Below, in pieces: positions 17,610 to 26,340 of a stretch of DNA of 64,000 nt. Numbering within the stretch: position 1 is the stretch's first letter; each line of letters starts with the position of its first letter. The DNA comes from Opitutus sp. Lineage in GTDB: Bacteria > Verrucomicrobiota > Verrucomicrobiae > Opitutales > Opitutaceae. The stretch covers positions 62,001-126,000 of the forward strand of contig SIBR01000004.1 in NCBI GenBank assembly GCA_009695065.1. Reading direction: 5' to 3'. A program made the position numbers and the translations under genes. Below the pieces are notes generated by a model. That model did not search any database and was not told where the DNA came from. It was given only the letters and a program-made list of their open reading frames with translations.

Positions 17610-19124
17610 TTACTGGGACGCCGGTAGCACGAACAGCAAGACGGCCACGAGGTGACAGGCGGTGCCGCCGAGCGCGAAGGCATGCCGCAAGACTTGGTGG
17701 TAGCGCACGTTTTGCCACAGGTGAAATACCGTGCCGCAAACGTAGCAGCAAATGCCGGCGAAAAGCAGCCACAGGGCGCCGTTCGGGAGGGCGGCCATCA
17801 GTGGTTTGATCGCGACGAAAGGCACCAGGCCAACCAGCACGTAGGCGACGGTTGAAACCGTTTGGAGCCGGCCGGTGGAGAAAAGGCGGAACAGCACGCC
17901 CATGACGCAAAGCCCCCACACCACGCCAAAGAGGCTCCAGCCCCAGACTCCGCGCAGTCCGACTAGGAGGAACGGAGTGGCGGTGCCGGCGATGAGGAGA
18001 AAAATCGCGACATGATTCCGGCGCGTAAAGGGGGGGCGTCCATGGCCGGCACGGGTTCGCTGAAAATTGATGAAAGCCACGTAGCCGAGCACGAGCGTGA
18101 GACCGAAGATCACGCAACTCACCACGCGCGAAGCGCCGCCGTAAGTCGCCGCCGCCGTCGCGAGCAACACCATGGCCGCGATACTGCCGGCCAGACCGAT
18201 GCCGTGGGTCAGATAGTGCGCGACCTGCTCCCCTCGGGTATAAACCTCGGCCATTTCGGACACGGGTGATTGGGCTTGGGCGCGGCGTTCCTGAACGATC
18301 TGGTCGCTTTTCGCGTCGCACCAGCGGATCAAGGCACAAGGGCGCGGGCTGGTGAATTCAGCGGGCGTCCATTCCGAGCCGTCGGTATAAAGCGTTCGGG
18401 GCAGGATGAAGGTGCCCAGGACCCAGTCGGCCACCGGCAGCGTGAAAAATCCGGAAATGGCTTCGTTGCAGTCGATGACCGCGTGATGGCGAAGATGGAA
18501 GCTGTAGACCTTCCGCCAGAACCAGCCGAAGCGGGCATGCTCGATCATCGGGGACCAGCGTTCGAAGGACCAATGCTCGACGGCGTGAAACAACTCGTAG
18601 AGCAGCACCGAGCCCGCCACGGCGCTATAGCCGGCGAAGAACCACGGCAGCGAGGGTGCCAGCAGCTGGGCGATCAGCAGCAGCGGAGTGAGCGCAATCG
18701 TGAACACCGCCAGCGTATACCAAGGGAAGAAGGAGGCCTCGCCCTGTTCCGGTTCTGTAATCGGATAAATATTCTCGACGAACGGCACCTCGCGACCGCC
18801 CGGCGTGCGACGACGGGCGATGCGCGTCAAGTTGTGATGCAGCGTGTGCTGCTTGTAGAAACGACTGAGGAACGGGATTACGGGCTTATGCAATACGTAG
18901 CGATGGAAGCCCCATTCCATAAAACAGTTGAACATCGTGACGGCCAGAAAGGCGGCGCCGAATTGCCAGAAACTCCCCGAGATTTGTGACTGCCAGATTG
19001 CGTCCGGGGCGGAAAGCTTGAGAAGCGCGCCCAAACAGGCGAACGAGGCAACGACGGTGAAAAGGAAAAGAGGGAGCGAGAAATGCTCCTCGACACGGGG
19101 CCGTCCGGTGGCGGGTTGGGACAT
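17610..19124 (-). CDS. Fusion of fatty-acid/sterol hydroxylase-like domain with haemolysin-III (PAQR-like) domain
   Basis: Membrane protein of 504 aa from the ATG at 19124. Residues about 15-245 form a fatty-acid-hydroxylase-superfamily di-iron domain with its histidine clusters FHRYVLH (His74, His79), HTLHH (93-97), HAVEHW (about 180) and HLRHHA (about 210), set among four hydrophobic stretches. Residues about 290-504 are a haemolysin-III/YqfA domain: EVYTRGEQVAHYLTHGIG at its start, seven hydrophobic segments, and the C-terminal RYHQVLRHAFALGGTACH histidines. Both families are normally separate proteins. The frame is uninterrupted, with a linker rich in Gln/Arg/Glu around 275-290. Function unknown; a lipid-modifying role is inference. 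Confidence 0.85.
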   Translation of the reverse strand: MSQPATGRPRVEEHFSLPLFLFTVVASFACLGALLKLSAPDAIWQSQISGSFWQFGAAFLAVTMFNCFMEWGFHRYVLHKPVIPFLSRFYKQHTLHHNLTRIARRRTPGGREVPFVENIYPITEPEQGEASFFPWYTLAVFTIALTPLLLIAQLLAPSLPWFFAGYSAVAGSVLLYELFHAVEHWSFERWSPMIEHARFGWFWRKVYSFHLRHHAVIDCNEAISGFFTLPVADWVLGTFILPRTLYTDGSEWTPAEFTSPRPCALIRWCDAKSDQIVQERRAQAQSPVSEMAEVYTRGEQVAHYLTHGIGLAGSIAAMVLLATAAATYGGASRVVSCVIFGLTLVLGYVAFINFQRTRAGHGRPPFTRRNHVAIFLLIAGTATPFLLVGLRGVWGWSLFGVVWGLCVMGVLFRLFSTGRLQTVSTVAYVLVGLVPFVAIKPLMAALPNGALWLLFAGICCYVCGTVFHLWQNVRYHQVLRHAFALGGTACHLVAVLLFVLPASQ

Positions 19125-19404
19125 GCCATCAGTTGTCAACGGTTGGCGACCGATAGCAATCGTGGAAACGGGAAACCTCGTGGTGGGCGCTGGCTGGAAA
19201 TGGACAACCCCTCTCCGACTCTTTCTGCTCCTGCGCGTGGACGATTAGCCGATATTCGACGTTTCCGTATTACCGGTGGTTCGCGACTGCCCGGGGTGGA
19301 GTGTCCGCCTCTGGATCCACGGGCCGTTCGACCGGGTCGGCGCGAGTCCAGCCGTTGTCGGTGGGCCCGCCCGGCGACGACGATGAGATAAAAGGGCAAG
19401 CGTT

Positions 19405-20085
19405 ATGCCGTCGGCTGAACCCCCCCGTCATCAGCGATTGAAAGCCCTGGCTTTGAGTTGGGCGCGAATCAACGGCTTTGCAATTGGCGGGCTTGAGGGG
19501 CGCATTCCGCGGAGCGGCTATCGGGCGGATGTGACCGCTATTTTTGAATGCAAGCAGGCGAGGTCTGACCTGCTCAAGGCTGCCCATGCCGAGGCGGCTA
19601 CCCGGGCGCGGCTGGCCGAGCTCGTGGACCGGCGTCGAAAACTTGAGGCGATGTTTACGGTCCACCGGCCCGACTTGCGCCGGGGCGAAGCGTTGTTTCC
19701 GGAATTCGACGCCTGGGATTTTTCGGGCCTGGAGCACCGCGCGTATCGCGGCGTGTTGAACGAGCTGGCGTGCCTGCGGCGGCGGCTGGTGCGCGGGACC
19801 AAGTTTTCGAAAATGTTCCGGTATCGGTGTGCGGATGTCCTTTACCTGGTCGTGGAGGAAAACATTTTCGCCGAGGCCGAGATTCCGGCGGGTTGGGGGC
19901 TGCTCGTCCGGCGGGGAGCGGGGCTGGAACTCGCGCGCCGGCCGGTGGGGATGGCCGCCAGCACCGACCAGCGGGTTGCTTTGTTGGCATCGATCGCGCT
20001 GGCCGGCACCCGCACGACCGGGCGGGAAGGCGGCCACTCGGTGGTGGCGGCGCGACCGTCGGCCGCCGGGGCCGGGACAGGTTGA
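19405..20085 (+). CDS. Hypothetical protein with possible PD-(D/E)XK nuclease fold
   Basis: Soluble protein of 226 aa. The segment YRADVTAIFECKQARSDLL (about residues 36-54) has the D-x(n)-E-x-K spacing of restriction-like nucleases, as in the MmcB DNA-repair group, and RLKALALSWARINGF before it could be the leading helix. The middle is Arg/Leu-rich and helical (LVDRRRKLEAMF). Later FRYRCADVLYLVVEENIF and PAGWGLLVRRG look like the closing strands of the fold. No partner gene supports a specific role. It precedes hslO by 61 bp on the same strand. Confidence 0.6.
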   Translation: MPSAEPPRHQRLKALALSWARINGFAIGGLEGRIPRSGYRADVTAIFECKQARSDLLKAAHAEAATRARLAELVDRRRKLEAMFTVHRPDLRRGEALFPEFDAWDFSGLEHRAYRGVLNELACLRRRLVRGTKFSKMFRYRCADVLYLVVEENIFAEAEIPAGWGLLVRRGAGLELARRPVGMAASTDQRVALLASIALAGTRTTGREGGHSVVAARPSAAGAGTG

Positions 20086-20146
20086 GCGGGTGAACAATCG
20101 CAAACCCCGGATGGACAATTGCGCGTCCCTTGCAACCTTCCGTTTT

Positions 20147-20947
20147 ATGCCGGAAACGACACCGCCCAACCCCGCCGACGCCGGACTCGAAGTGCGCATC
20201 GACTTTGTGCGCGGACGCAACGCCCTGGTGGCGCGCGCCAGCTTCAGCGAACTCTTCGTGGACTACTACCTGCACTTGGGGGCGAATCAGATTCGCCTGG
20301 CTTCCGAACCCGACGCGATGTTCAAACGGGCGCTCGTCGCTTTTACGCTTCATTGCGCCTCCCGGCCTCGGAACGAGCTTACGGCCTGGACCATCAATTT
20401 CCAGTCTCCCCTGGTGAACCTTTTTCTCACCGGGGACAACGGCACGGGTGCGGTGACGGGGCGCGTCTTTGAGGGAAACGTCAAGGAAGGGCCGGCGAGT
20501 TTGTTCTTTGCCGATGTCGTGCGCGGCAACCAACCCAAGCGCCGCAGCGCCGTGACGTTTACCGGGTCTGATCCGATGGCGGCGGCGGGAAACTTTTATG
20601 CGCAGAGTGAGCAGCGCGGCGCGCGTTATTTCCAGCTCGATGCGGAGGAGTTTGCGCTCGTGACGGAGAATCCCGATTGCGACCTCACGTGGTTTCACGG
20701 GCTTACGGCGGAAGGCGTCCGCGGTTTGGGCGGAGCGGAAGCGCTGGCTCCGCTCGAGCGTCGGATTTACCGGTGGCATTGCGGCTGCAACCAAACGCGC
20801 ATGATGGAGGTGCTCGCGCCGGCGTTGCAGGACGACCCCGACGCGCTGTTTGGCGGGGAACCGAAGCTCGAAATCCGCTGCCCGCGCTGCGGGGCGCGGC
20901 ATGCGATCACTCGCGAGGCGCTGGAGGCGTTCGTCACGAGGAGTTGA
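20147..20947 (+). CDS. hslO: Hsp33-family redox-regulated chaperone (HslO)
   Basis: Cytosolic holdase of 266 aa, activated by disulphide formation. The N-terminal half has the Hsp33 pattern (FVRGRNALVARASFSELF, then a long Ala-rich helix). The C-terminal redox switch retains both zinc pairs: HCGCNQ (CxC) and RCPRCGARH (CxxC). The loop between them is longer than in E. coli. The start is the ATG of MPETTPPN; an in-frame ATG at 20111 is possible. Codon use matches its neighbours. Confidence 0.88.
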   Translation: MPETTPPNPADAGLEVRIDFVRGRNALVARASFSELFVDYYLHLGANQIRLASEPDAMFKRALVAFTLHCASRPRNELTAWTINFQSPLVNLFLTGDNGTGAVTGRVFEGNVKEGPASLFFADVVRGNQPKRRSAVTFTGSDPMAAAGNFYAQSEQRGARYFQLDAEEFALVTENPDCDLTWFHGLTAEGVRGLGGAEALAPLERRIYRWHCGCNQTRMMEVLAPALQDDPDALFGGEPKLEIRCPRCGARHAITREALEAFVTRS

Positions 20948-21017
20948 GGAGTGGCAGCTTGCACGTGGGGCGGCGCTGCGCCATCGCTACCGCCCGGCGC
21001 GCGCGCCGGGCTCCGAC

Positions 21018-21680
21018 ATGAAGGAAATCTTCCACAGTATCTGGACGGGACTCACGACGGCCTCACCGCTGGATCAACTCAATCTTGCGCTAGGCGTGGC
21101 CGGTGTGGGGCTGATGATTCGACGGACTTTGTGGGCATTTCCCGTCGGGCTGCTGGCGGTGATGGTGCAGGGCGTGCTGTTCTTCCGGGCGCGCATTTAT
21201 GCCGATGCGACACTGCAGATATTCTATTTCGTCGTCCTAGCTTGGGGTTGGCGGCACTGGGTGCGTGATCGCGGTGCGGCGCCGGAACTGCCGGTGACGA
21301 CCCTGGCCTGGCGCACTCGTGCCCTGCTGGCGGGCGCCGCCATCGTCGTCACCGCCGGCTGGGCACTGGCTTTGCAGGCGTGGACCAACGCGATCATGCC
21401 GTGGCGCGACGCCTTGATTGCGGTGCTGATGGTTGTGGCGCAGGTGTTGCAGGCGCGGAAGAATATCGAAAACTGGCCCCTCTGGATCGTCGCGAACGCC
21501 GTCGCCGTCGCCGCCTATTGGAGTGCGGCGCTCGCTTACAGCGCCTTCCTCTATGCCATCTATCTCCTGCTGGCGCTCGTAGGCTGGCGCGAGTGGCGGC
21601 GAGCGATGGCTGGAGCCGCGGCACTCCCGCCGCGGAAAGGCGAACGCGATGAGGGCATCGCGTCCCCCGCTAAAACATGA
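21018..21680 (+). CDS. pnuC: Nicotinamide riboside transporter PnuC
   Basis: Inner-membrane facilitator of 220 aa with about seven hydrophobic segments. Family marks are the N-terminal NLALGVAGVGLMIRR, LQIFYFVVLAWGWRHW, and the conserved NIENWPLWIVANAVAVAAYW late in the protein, whose Trp/Asn residues form the substrate path. The start is the ATG of MKEIFHSIW. Its stop overlaps the next gene by ATGA, so the transporter and the kinase that traps nicotinamide riboside are translated as a pair. Confidence 0.92.
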   Translation: MKEIFHSIWTGLTTASPLDQLNLALGVAGVGLMIRRTLWAFPVGLLAVMVQGVLFFRARIYADATLQIFYFVVLAWGWRHWVRDRGAAPELPVTTLAWRTRALLAGAAIVVTAGWALALQAWTNAIMPWRDALIAVLMVVAQVLQARKNIENWPLWIVANAVAVAAYWSAALAYSAFLYAIYLLLALVGWREWRRAMAGAAALPPRKGERDEGIASPAKT

Positions 21681-22231
21681 CGACTGCGCCAAGACGCATC
21701 GCCATTTTCGGCACCGAATCGACGGGCAAGACCACGCTCGCGCAGCGACTGGCGGTGTATTTCCGCGAACCGTGGGCGCCCGAGTTCGTCCGCGAATTCT
21801 GGGATTTGCGCGGGGGCACCATTGGGCCCGGGGATCTGGGGACGATTGCGCTGGGACAGATGGCCAATGAGGATTTTGCCGTCGACGGGGCGCGACGCGC
21901 GGCCTTCTGCGATACGGAACTTATCACTTGTACCCTGTGGAACGACGTGCTGTTTCCGGGGGCGTGTCCCGCCTGGGTTCGAGAAGAGGCGGACGTTCGG
22001 GCGCGAGGTTTCGCGCTGTATCTGTTGTGCGATGCGGACGTGCCGTTCGCGCCGGATCCGCAGCGTTGTTTCCCCGCCGCGCCCGAACGCGAACAGGCGC
22101 GGCAGCGCTGGAAGGAGGCGCTGGTCTCGCGGCGTCTGCCGTTCGTCGAGATTCGCGGCGCCTGGTCCGAGCGCGAGCGCGCGGCAATCGACACGGTGGA
22201 GAAATTATTGGCCTCCCCACCGGACCGGTAG
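21677..22231 (+). CDS. NadR-type ribosylnicotinamide kinase / AAA ATPase
   Basis: P-loop kinase of 184 aa matching the C-terminal domain of NadR; it phosphorylates nicotinamide riboside to NMN. The Walker A motif is FGTESTGKTTLAQRL. REFWDL and ALGQMANED follow in the positions typical of NadR, and FCDTELITCTLWND carries the Walker-B-like acid. There is no adenylyltransferase and no HTH domain, so only the kinase step is encoded. The four-base ATGA overlap with pnuC gives a transport-and-trap operon. Confidence 0.9.
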   Translation: MTTAPRRIAIFGTESTGKTTLAQRLAVYFREPWAPEFVREFWDLRGGTIGPGDLGTIALGQMANEDFAVDGARRAAFCDTELITCTLWNDVLFPGACPAWVREEADVRARGFALYLLCDADVPFAPDPQRCFPAAPEREQARQRWKEALVSRRLPFVEIRGAWSERERAAIDTVEKLLASPPDR

Positions 22232-22241
22232 GCTGCGATCC

Positions 22242-23396
22242 TCAGACCGCGGATTCCAGTATCCCCTTTAATTCTTCCGGCGTCAGGGGGATGGGATTCG
22301 CTTTCATGCTGCTGGCTTTGGCGGCCGCCGCTATGATCGGAGCGAAGTCTCCGGGCGAGAGGCCGTGGCGGCCAAGCGCCGGAATCCGCAAGTCCGTCAC
22401 GAGCCCGGCCACCCAGTGCACGCCTTCATCGGCGGTGGCGGTTGCATCGCCCGATAGCAACCGGGCGATTTCATCGTAGCCACGCAACGCGGCGTGGCCG
22501 GGGGCGCGGAGGCGAAGCGCCGCAAGATTGGCGGCCATGACGTGGGGCAACAGGGCGGCGCAGATGGCCCCGTGCGGCGCGGAAAATGCGCCCCCGATCG
22601 GAGCGGCGAAGCCGTGCACGGCGCCCAAGCCGGCGTTGGCGAGGGCCAGTCCGCTGCATAGACTCGCGAAGGCCATGTCTTCACGTGCGGTCGTATCCCA
22701 TCCGTCGGTGAAGGCCCGGCGCAGAGACCGCGCCGCCCGCCGGATGCCGGCGGCGCAAAGCGCATCGGTGAGCGGGTTGGCCCGGACTGAAACGTGCGCC
22801 TCAATGAGCTGGGTCAGTGCGTCGAGTCCAGTGCTGGCGGTCACGGCAGGAGGAAGTTCGCAGGCGAGCTCCGGGTCGACCCACGCGATGCGCGGCAGGA
22901 GGTGCACACTGCGTAAACTGACTTTCAAGCGATGCGCGGGCGAGGTGAGCACGGCGTTACGGGTGACTTCGGAACCGGTGCCGCCCGTCGTGGGAATGGC
23001 GATGCACGGCGCCGCGGCGCGGACGAGCGGCTGTGCACGTCCGATCACCTCGAGGTAGTCGGACAGTTCGCCGCCGTTGGTCAGCAGGGCAGCGATGGCC
23101 TTGGCCGCGTCGACCGCGCTGCCGCCACCAAAACCGATCACCAGGTCGCACCCGCCGGCCCCCGCCACCGCGGTGCCGCGGGCGATGTCGTCCGTCGTCG
23201 GTTCGCCGGCGATCGCGAAGTCCGTCACGGCGACGTCCACTGCGGCGAGCCGTTCGCGAAGTCGCGTCGCGCGCCGGGGATCGCGGCCCGTGACGACGAG
23301 GGCATGGCGGCCTAGTTCCCGGGCGGCGGGGCCGATCTCGGCGAGTTTCCCGCACCCGAAGACGATCCGCGTCGGCGAGGCGAATTCGAAGGACAT
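22242..23396 (-). CDS. Iron-containing alcohol dehydrogenase
   Basis: Group III dehydrogenase of 384 aa. The nucleotide-binding GFGGGSAVDAAKAIA and PTTGGTGSEVT are present. The metal ligands are Asp and His in GLDALTQLIEAHVS, His in GAVHGFAAPIGG and His in SAPHG, the complete family set. Length is usual. The substrate could be a simple alcohol, a lactaldehyde-like compound or a phosphonate-related one; sequence alone cannot tell. It lies 23 bp after the small ABM monooxygenase on the same strand, so they are probably co-transcribed. Convergent with the NadR-type kinase gene, 10 bp away. Confidence 0.88.
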   Translation of the reverse strand: MSFEFASPTRIVFGCGKLAEIGPAARELGRHALVVTGRDPRRATRLRERLAAVDVAVTDFAIAGEPTTDDIARGTAVAGAGGCDLVIGFGGGSAVDAAKAIAALLTNGGELSDYLEVIGRAQPLVRAAAPCIAIPTTGGTGSEVTRNAVLTSPAHRLKVSLRSVHLLPRIAWVDPELACELPPAVTASTGLDALTQLIEAHVSVRANPLTDALCAAGIRRAARSLRRAFTDGWDTTAREDMAFASLCSGLALANAGLGAVHGFAAPIGGAFSAPHGAICAALLPHVMAANLAALRLRAPGHAALRGYDEIARLLSGDATATADEGVHWVAGLVTDLRIPALGRHGLSPGDFAPIIAAAAKASSMKANPIPLTPEELKGILESAV

Positions 23397-23419
23397 GGCA
23401 TCTTGGCCCGTCGGTTTTC

Positions 23420-23725
23420 CTACCAGCCCGCGTCGTCGGGAAAGAGGCTGGAGGATTTCACGCTGGTCCGCGGTTCTGCCATCAACGGGGCCACGGCGTC
23501 ACGCCATGCCGCATAGTGGGCCGTGGCCTTGTGCAGGGCCGGAGCTTCCGGCGTGCGGTAGGCTTCGATTAGCACGAAGCGCGTGGGATCGTCGACCTGT
23601 TGCACGACATCGAAACGGGCGATGCCCGGTTCCTGCCGGCTCGCCCGGGCGTTGGCGAGCGTCGCCGCCTTGAAAGCTTCGATGCCGTCCGGTCGCACGT
23701 GAACCTGGACGTGAACGACGAGCAT
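23420..23725 (-). CDS. ABM-domain (antibiotic biosynthesis monooxygenase-like) protein
   Basis: Ferredoxin-like alpha+beta protein of 101 aa, of the LsrG/YgiN family. It opens [22 protein letters not shown], continues [18 protein letters not shown], then [26 protein letters not shown], which matches the whole domain including the His in LHKATAH. The function varies widely in the family (isomerases, monooxygenases), so only the fold is certain. It sits between an iron alcohol dehydrogenase and an alpha-oxoamine synthase on the same strand. Confidence 0.85.
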   Translation of the reverse strand: MLVVHVQVHVRPDGIEAFKAATLANARASRQEPGIARFDVVQQVDDPTRFVLIEAYRTPEAPALHKATAHYAAWRDAVAPLMAEPRTSVKSSSLFPDDAGW

Positions 23726-23747
23726 GAGGTTGGGCGCGGCCGGAACC

Positions 23748-24944
23748 TTACAGCTTCTTCACGGCGTACGCCATCGCCTCGGCGATTTTCTCCAGCTGTT
23801 CGTCGGTGTGTTTGGCGGAAATCGCGGTGCGGATCAGATCCTTGCCGGCCGGCACTGCGGGCGCGATCGACATGACCGTGAACACGCCCTTGTCCATCAG
23901 CGCGCGCCAGAACGGATAGACCCGCTCCTTCGATCCCAACACGATCGGCACAGCGGGCGTTTCGCTCTCCCAGATGTCGAGCCCGAGAGACTTGAGCATC
24001 GCCTTGTACTTTTTCGTGTTGGCCCAGAGGCGCTCGAGATGCTGCGGCTCGGCCTGCATCAATTCGAGGGAGGCCTGCGCGCAAGCCGCCTGGCTGGGGC
24101 TGATCGCGGCGGAGAAGATCGTCTGCTTCGAGTGGCTGCGGAGATATTCGATGATCTCGCGCGACGCGGCGACGAATCCGCCCGTGCTGGCAAGCGATTT
24201 CGACATGCTCCCGCAGAGTACATCGACCTTGTCGTTGAGGCCAAAGTGATCGGCGGTCCCGCGGCCCTGCCGGCCGAGCACGCCGAAACCGTGCGCGTCG
24301 TCGAGGACCGTGAAACAGCCGGTTTCGTCGGCGATTTCCGCGAACTCCGGCAGCCGGGCGATGTGGCCTTCCATCGAGTAGACGCCCTCGATGACGAGCA
24401 TCTTCGTGGCGTCGGGACTGACGGCCGTGAGGACCTCGCGGAGGTCGTCCGGATTGTTGTGCGAAAAGCGTTCCACCGTGGCCATCGACAGGCGGATGCC
24501 GTCCCAGAGGCACGAGTGGATGTTCTTGTCGGCGAAAATGACGTCACCCTTCCGCGCGAACGATGCGACGCTCGAAAGGCAGGACAGGTAACCGGCGACG
24601 TGAATGTGGCAGGCTTCCTGGCCCAGGAACGCCGCGAGCTTTTCTTCCAGTTCCACGTGATAGGCGCGGGATCCGTTGGAAGTGCGGGCGCCGGTCGTGC
24701 TCGTGCCCCATTTCAACATCGCGGCGCGCCCGGCTTCGATGACCTTCGGGTGAAAAGACAGGCCCAGATAATCGTTGCTGGACAGCATGATCATCTCGTG
24801 GCCGTCGAGGCGCACCGTCGTATCCTGCTGCGCCTCCATGGCGTGGTAATAGGGCGCATACTTCAGCCGCATCTTAGTGACGTAGTCGTCGCGACAACGC
24901 GCCAGCAGGGCCTTTTTGTTTTTCGTGAAGAAAGATAACGCCAT
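23748..24944 (-). CDS. Alpha-oxoamine synthase (serine palmitoyltransferase / KBL / BioF family)
   Basis: PLP-dependent class II aminotransferase-fold enzyme of 398 aa that condenses an amino acid with an acyl-thioester. Markers: the N-terminal [30 protein letters not shown], the Asp-x-x-His of [11 protein letters not shown], and the PLP lysine in [13 protein letters not shown]. Members include serine palmitoyltransferase, 2-amino-3-ketobutyrate CoA ligase and 8-amino-7-oxononanoate synthase; no bio genes or threonine dehydrogenase accompany it. The segment [13 protein letters not shown] is close to the form seen in serine palmitoyltransferases, so a sphingolipid role is possible but unproven. 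Cytoplasmic. Confidence 0.82.
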   Translation of the reverse strand: MALSFFTKNKKALLARCRDDYVTKMRLKYAPYYHAMEAQQDTTVRLDGHEMIMLSSNDYLGLSFHPKVIEAGRAAMLKWGTSTTGARTSNGSRAYHVELEEKLAAFLGQEACHIHVAGYLSCLSSVASFARKGDVIFADKNIHSCLWDGIRLSMATVERFSHNNPDDLREVLTAVSPDATKMLVIEGVYSMEGHIARLPEFAEIADETGCFTVLDDAHGFGVLGRQGRGTADHFGLNDKVDVLCGSMSKSLASTGGFVAASREIIEYLRSHSKQTIFSAAISPSQAACAQASLELMQAEPQHLERLWANTKKYKAMLKSLGLDIWESETPAVPIVLGSKERVYPFWRALMDKGVFTVMSIAPAVPAGKDLIRTAISAKHTDEQLEKIAEAMAYAVKKL

Positions 24945-25149
24945 GTCAGCTTGGAACCGTGGTTAGCCACCTAGTTTTTGGCAAATGGAAACCGGGTAAT
25001 GCGGCGGCCGCGGGCGCATCTCGGTATTCCGATGTGGGTGGGTCGCTCGGAGGACCGCCGTCTCGCTCGTGGCTGCGTCTGTTGCGATCGGACCGGCGCG
25101 GAGCTATTTTTCGGAAGCGAACGATCGAGCGGTGGACCGACGAACGCGC

Positions 25150-26340
25150 TCAGGCGTGATGCGGAAGCTCACGCAGCCATTCGCGCAGATCGGCCGCGTA
25201 GTTCTCCCACGAGCGAAACGGACGGGCGAGCGCTGCGGCCTGCAACGCCGCCAGCCCGGCTGGATCGGCCAGCAAATTCCGGACCGTGGAAGCCAGCTCG
25301 TCCGCGCCGACGCGTTCGAGGGCGATGCAGCCGCCGTCGCGGGCCGACTCGCCCACGGCGCCGCGCGCGGAACAGATGCACGGCTTCCCGCGCGCCACAC
25401 TCTCGATCACCGGCAGGCCGAAACCTTCCATGACGGAAGGATAAACGGTGAAGGCACAGGCCGCATACGCCGCTTCCAATCCAGCATCGGTGGCCGGTCC
25501 GTCATAGCGCAGCGGGCGCCCGCGGGCCTGCAGTTCACGGATCCGCGCCAGGGCCGTTTGACCGGTCTGCGGATGCGCGAGGCCGATCAGCTGGAGCTGA
25601 AATTCCAGTCCGGCAGTCCAGAGTCGTTCGCAGGCCTCCAGGAGCGCGAGATGGTTTTTGCGGCCCTCAATGCTGCCCACGGAGAGCACGATGGGCACCG
25701 GCGGGCGCGGCGTGGTGGGGCGCATCGTTGGGGGAGGGCGATCGATGCCCAGCGCGATCGTGCGGACCGGCGGAGTGGCGGTGACACCGAGCCAGCGCCA
25801 GTAGCCGACCAGCGAATCGCGGGAATCGTCGGAGACCGCCGCGATGCCGTCGAAAGCGAGCAACTCCTGCAGGTAGGCCGGGAAACGGGCCACGGTTTTG
25901 GAGGGCGTGAGCTCGGGCAACTTCAGCGGGATGGCATCGTGAAAAACCGCGATGCGCGGGCCGCGGGTGGCGGCAAAAATCGCCGGTAGCGCGGCCGCAA
26001 CGGTGGGCGAGAAGACCTCGGGCACGACAATTCCCGAGGATGGTTGGGCCGCGAGCGCCGGCGTCCGGCCGAGGAGGCGGCCGGCATGGCCCTGCAGCTT
26101 TGCGCTGAACGGCCAGTGTGCCTTGCGTTTTCCGGCGGTGGTGTCAGCCTGCAAGTTGGCCTGCTCCCATGGCTCCAGTGGCCGCCAGGCGCGCAGGTAC
26201 GGGTCGTGCGTGAGCGCGATCGCGTTGGCGCCCAGCGCGGCATGCAGCGAGCGTGTGACGCGCTGGATGCCGGTGCGCGCGCGCGTATGGCTGGTGTGGG
26301 TCAGGTCGAGAAAAATAGGAACCGGCATGGTGGCGGTCAT
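25150..26340 (-). CDS. GT4-type glycosyltransferase
   Basis: GT-B fold retaining transferase of 396 aa. The acceptor domain carries the signature DLTHTSHTRARTGIQRVTRS, seen at the start of many rhamnan and mannan GT4 enzymes. The donor domain includes VLSVGSIEGRKNHLALLEA, YPSVMEGFGLPVIESVARGK (Ex7E motif) and CICSARGAVGE. No membrane segment is present. Its ATG overlaps the stop of the upstream membrane-protein gene as ATGA, making it the last gene of a three-gene minus-strand operon. Confidence 0.9.
   Translation of the reverse strand: MTATMPVPIFLDLTHTSHTRARTGIQRVTRSLHAALGANAIALTHDPYLRAWRPLEPWEQANLQADTTAGKRKAHWPFSAKLQGHAGRLLGRTPALAAQPSSGIVVPEVFSPTVAAALPAIFAATRGPRIAVFHDAIPLKLPELTPSKTVARFPAYLQELLAFDGIAAVSDDSRDSLVGYWRWLGVTATPPVRTIALGIDRPPPTMRPTTPRPPVPIVLSVGSIEGRKNHLALLEACERLWTAGLEFQLQLIGLAHPQTGQTALARIRELQARGRPLRYDGPATDAGLEAAYAACAFTVYPSVMEGFGLPVIESVARGKPCICSARGAVGESARDGGCIALERVGADELASTVRNLLADPAGLAALQAAALARPFRSWENYAADLREWLRELPHHA

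Noticed and set aside
19270..19399. Short minus-strand peptide ending PPRAVANHR.
   Set aside because: No clear start or ribosome site and no family; could be chance.
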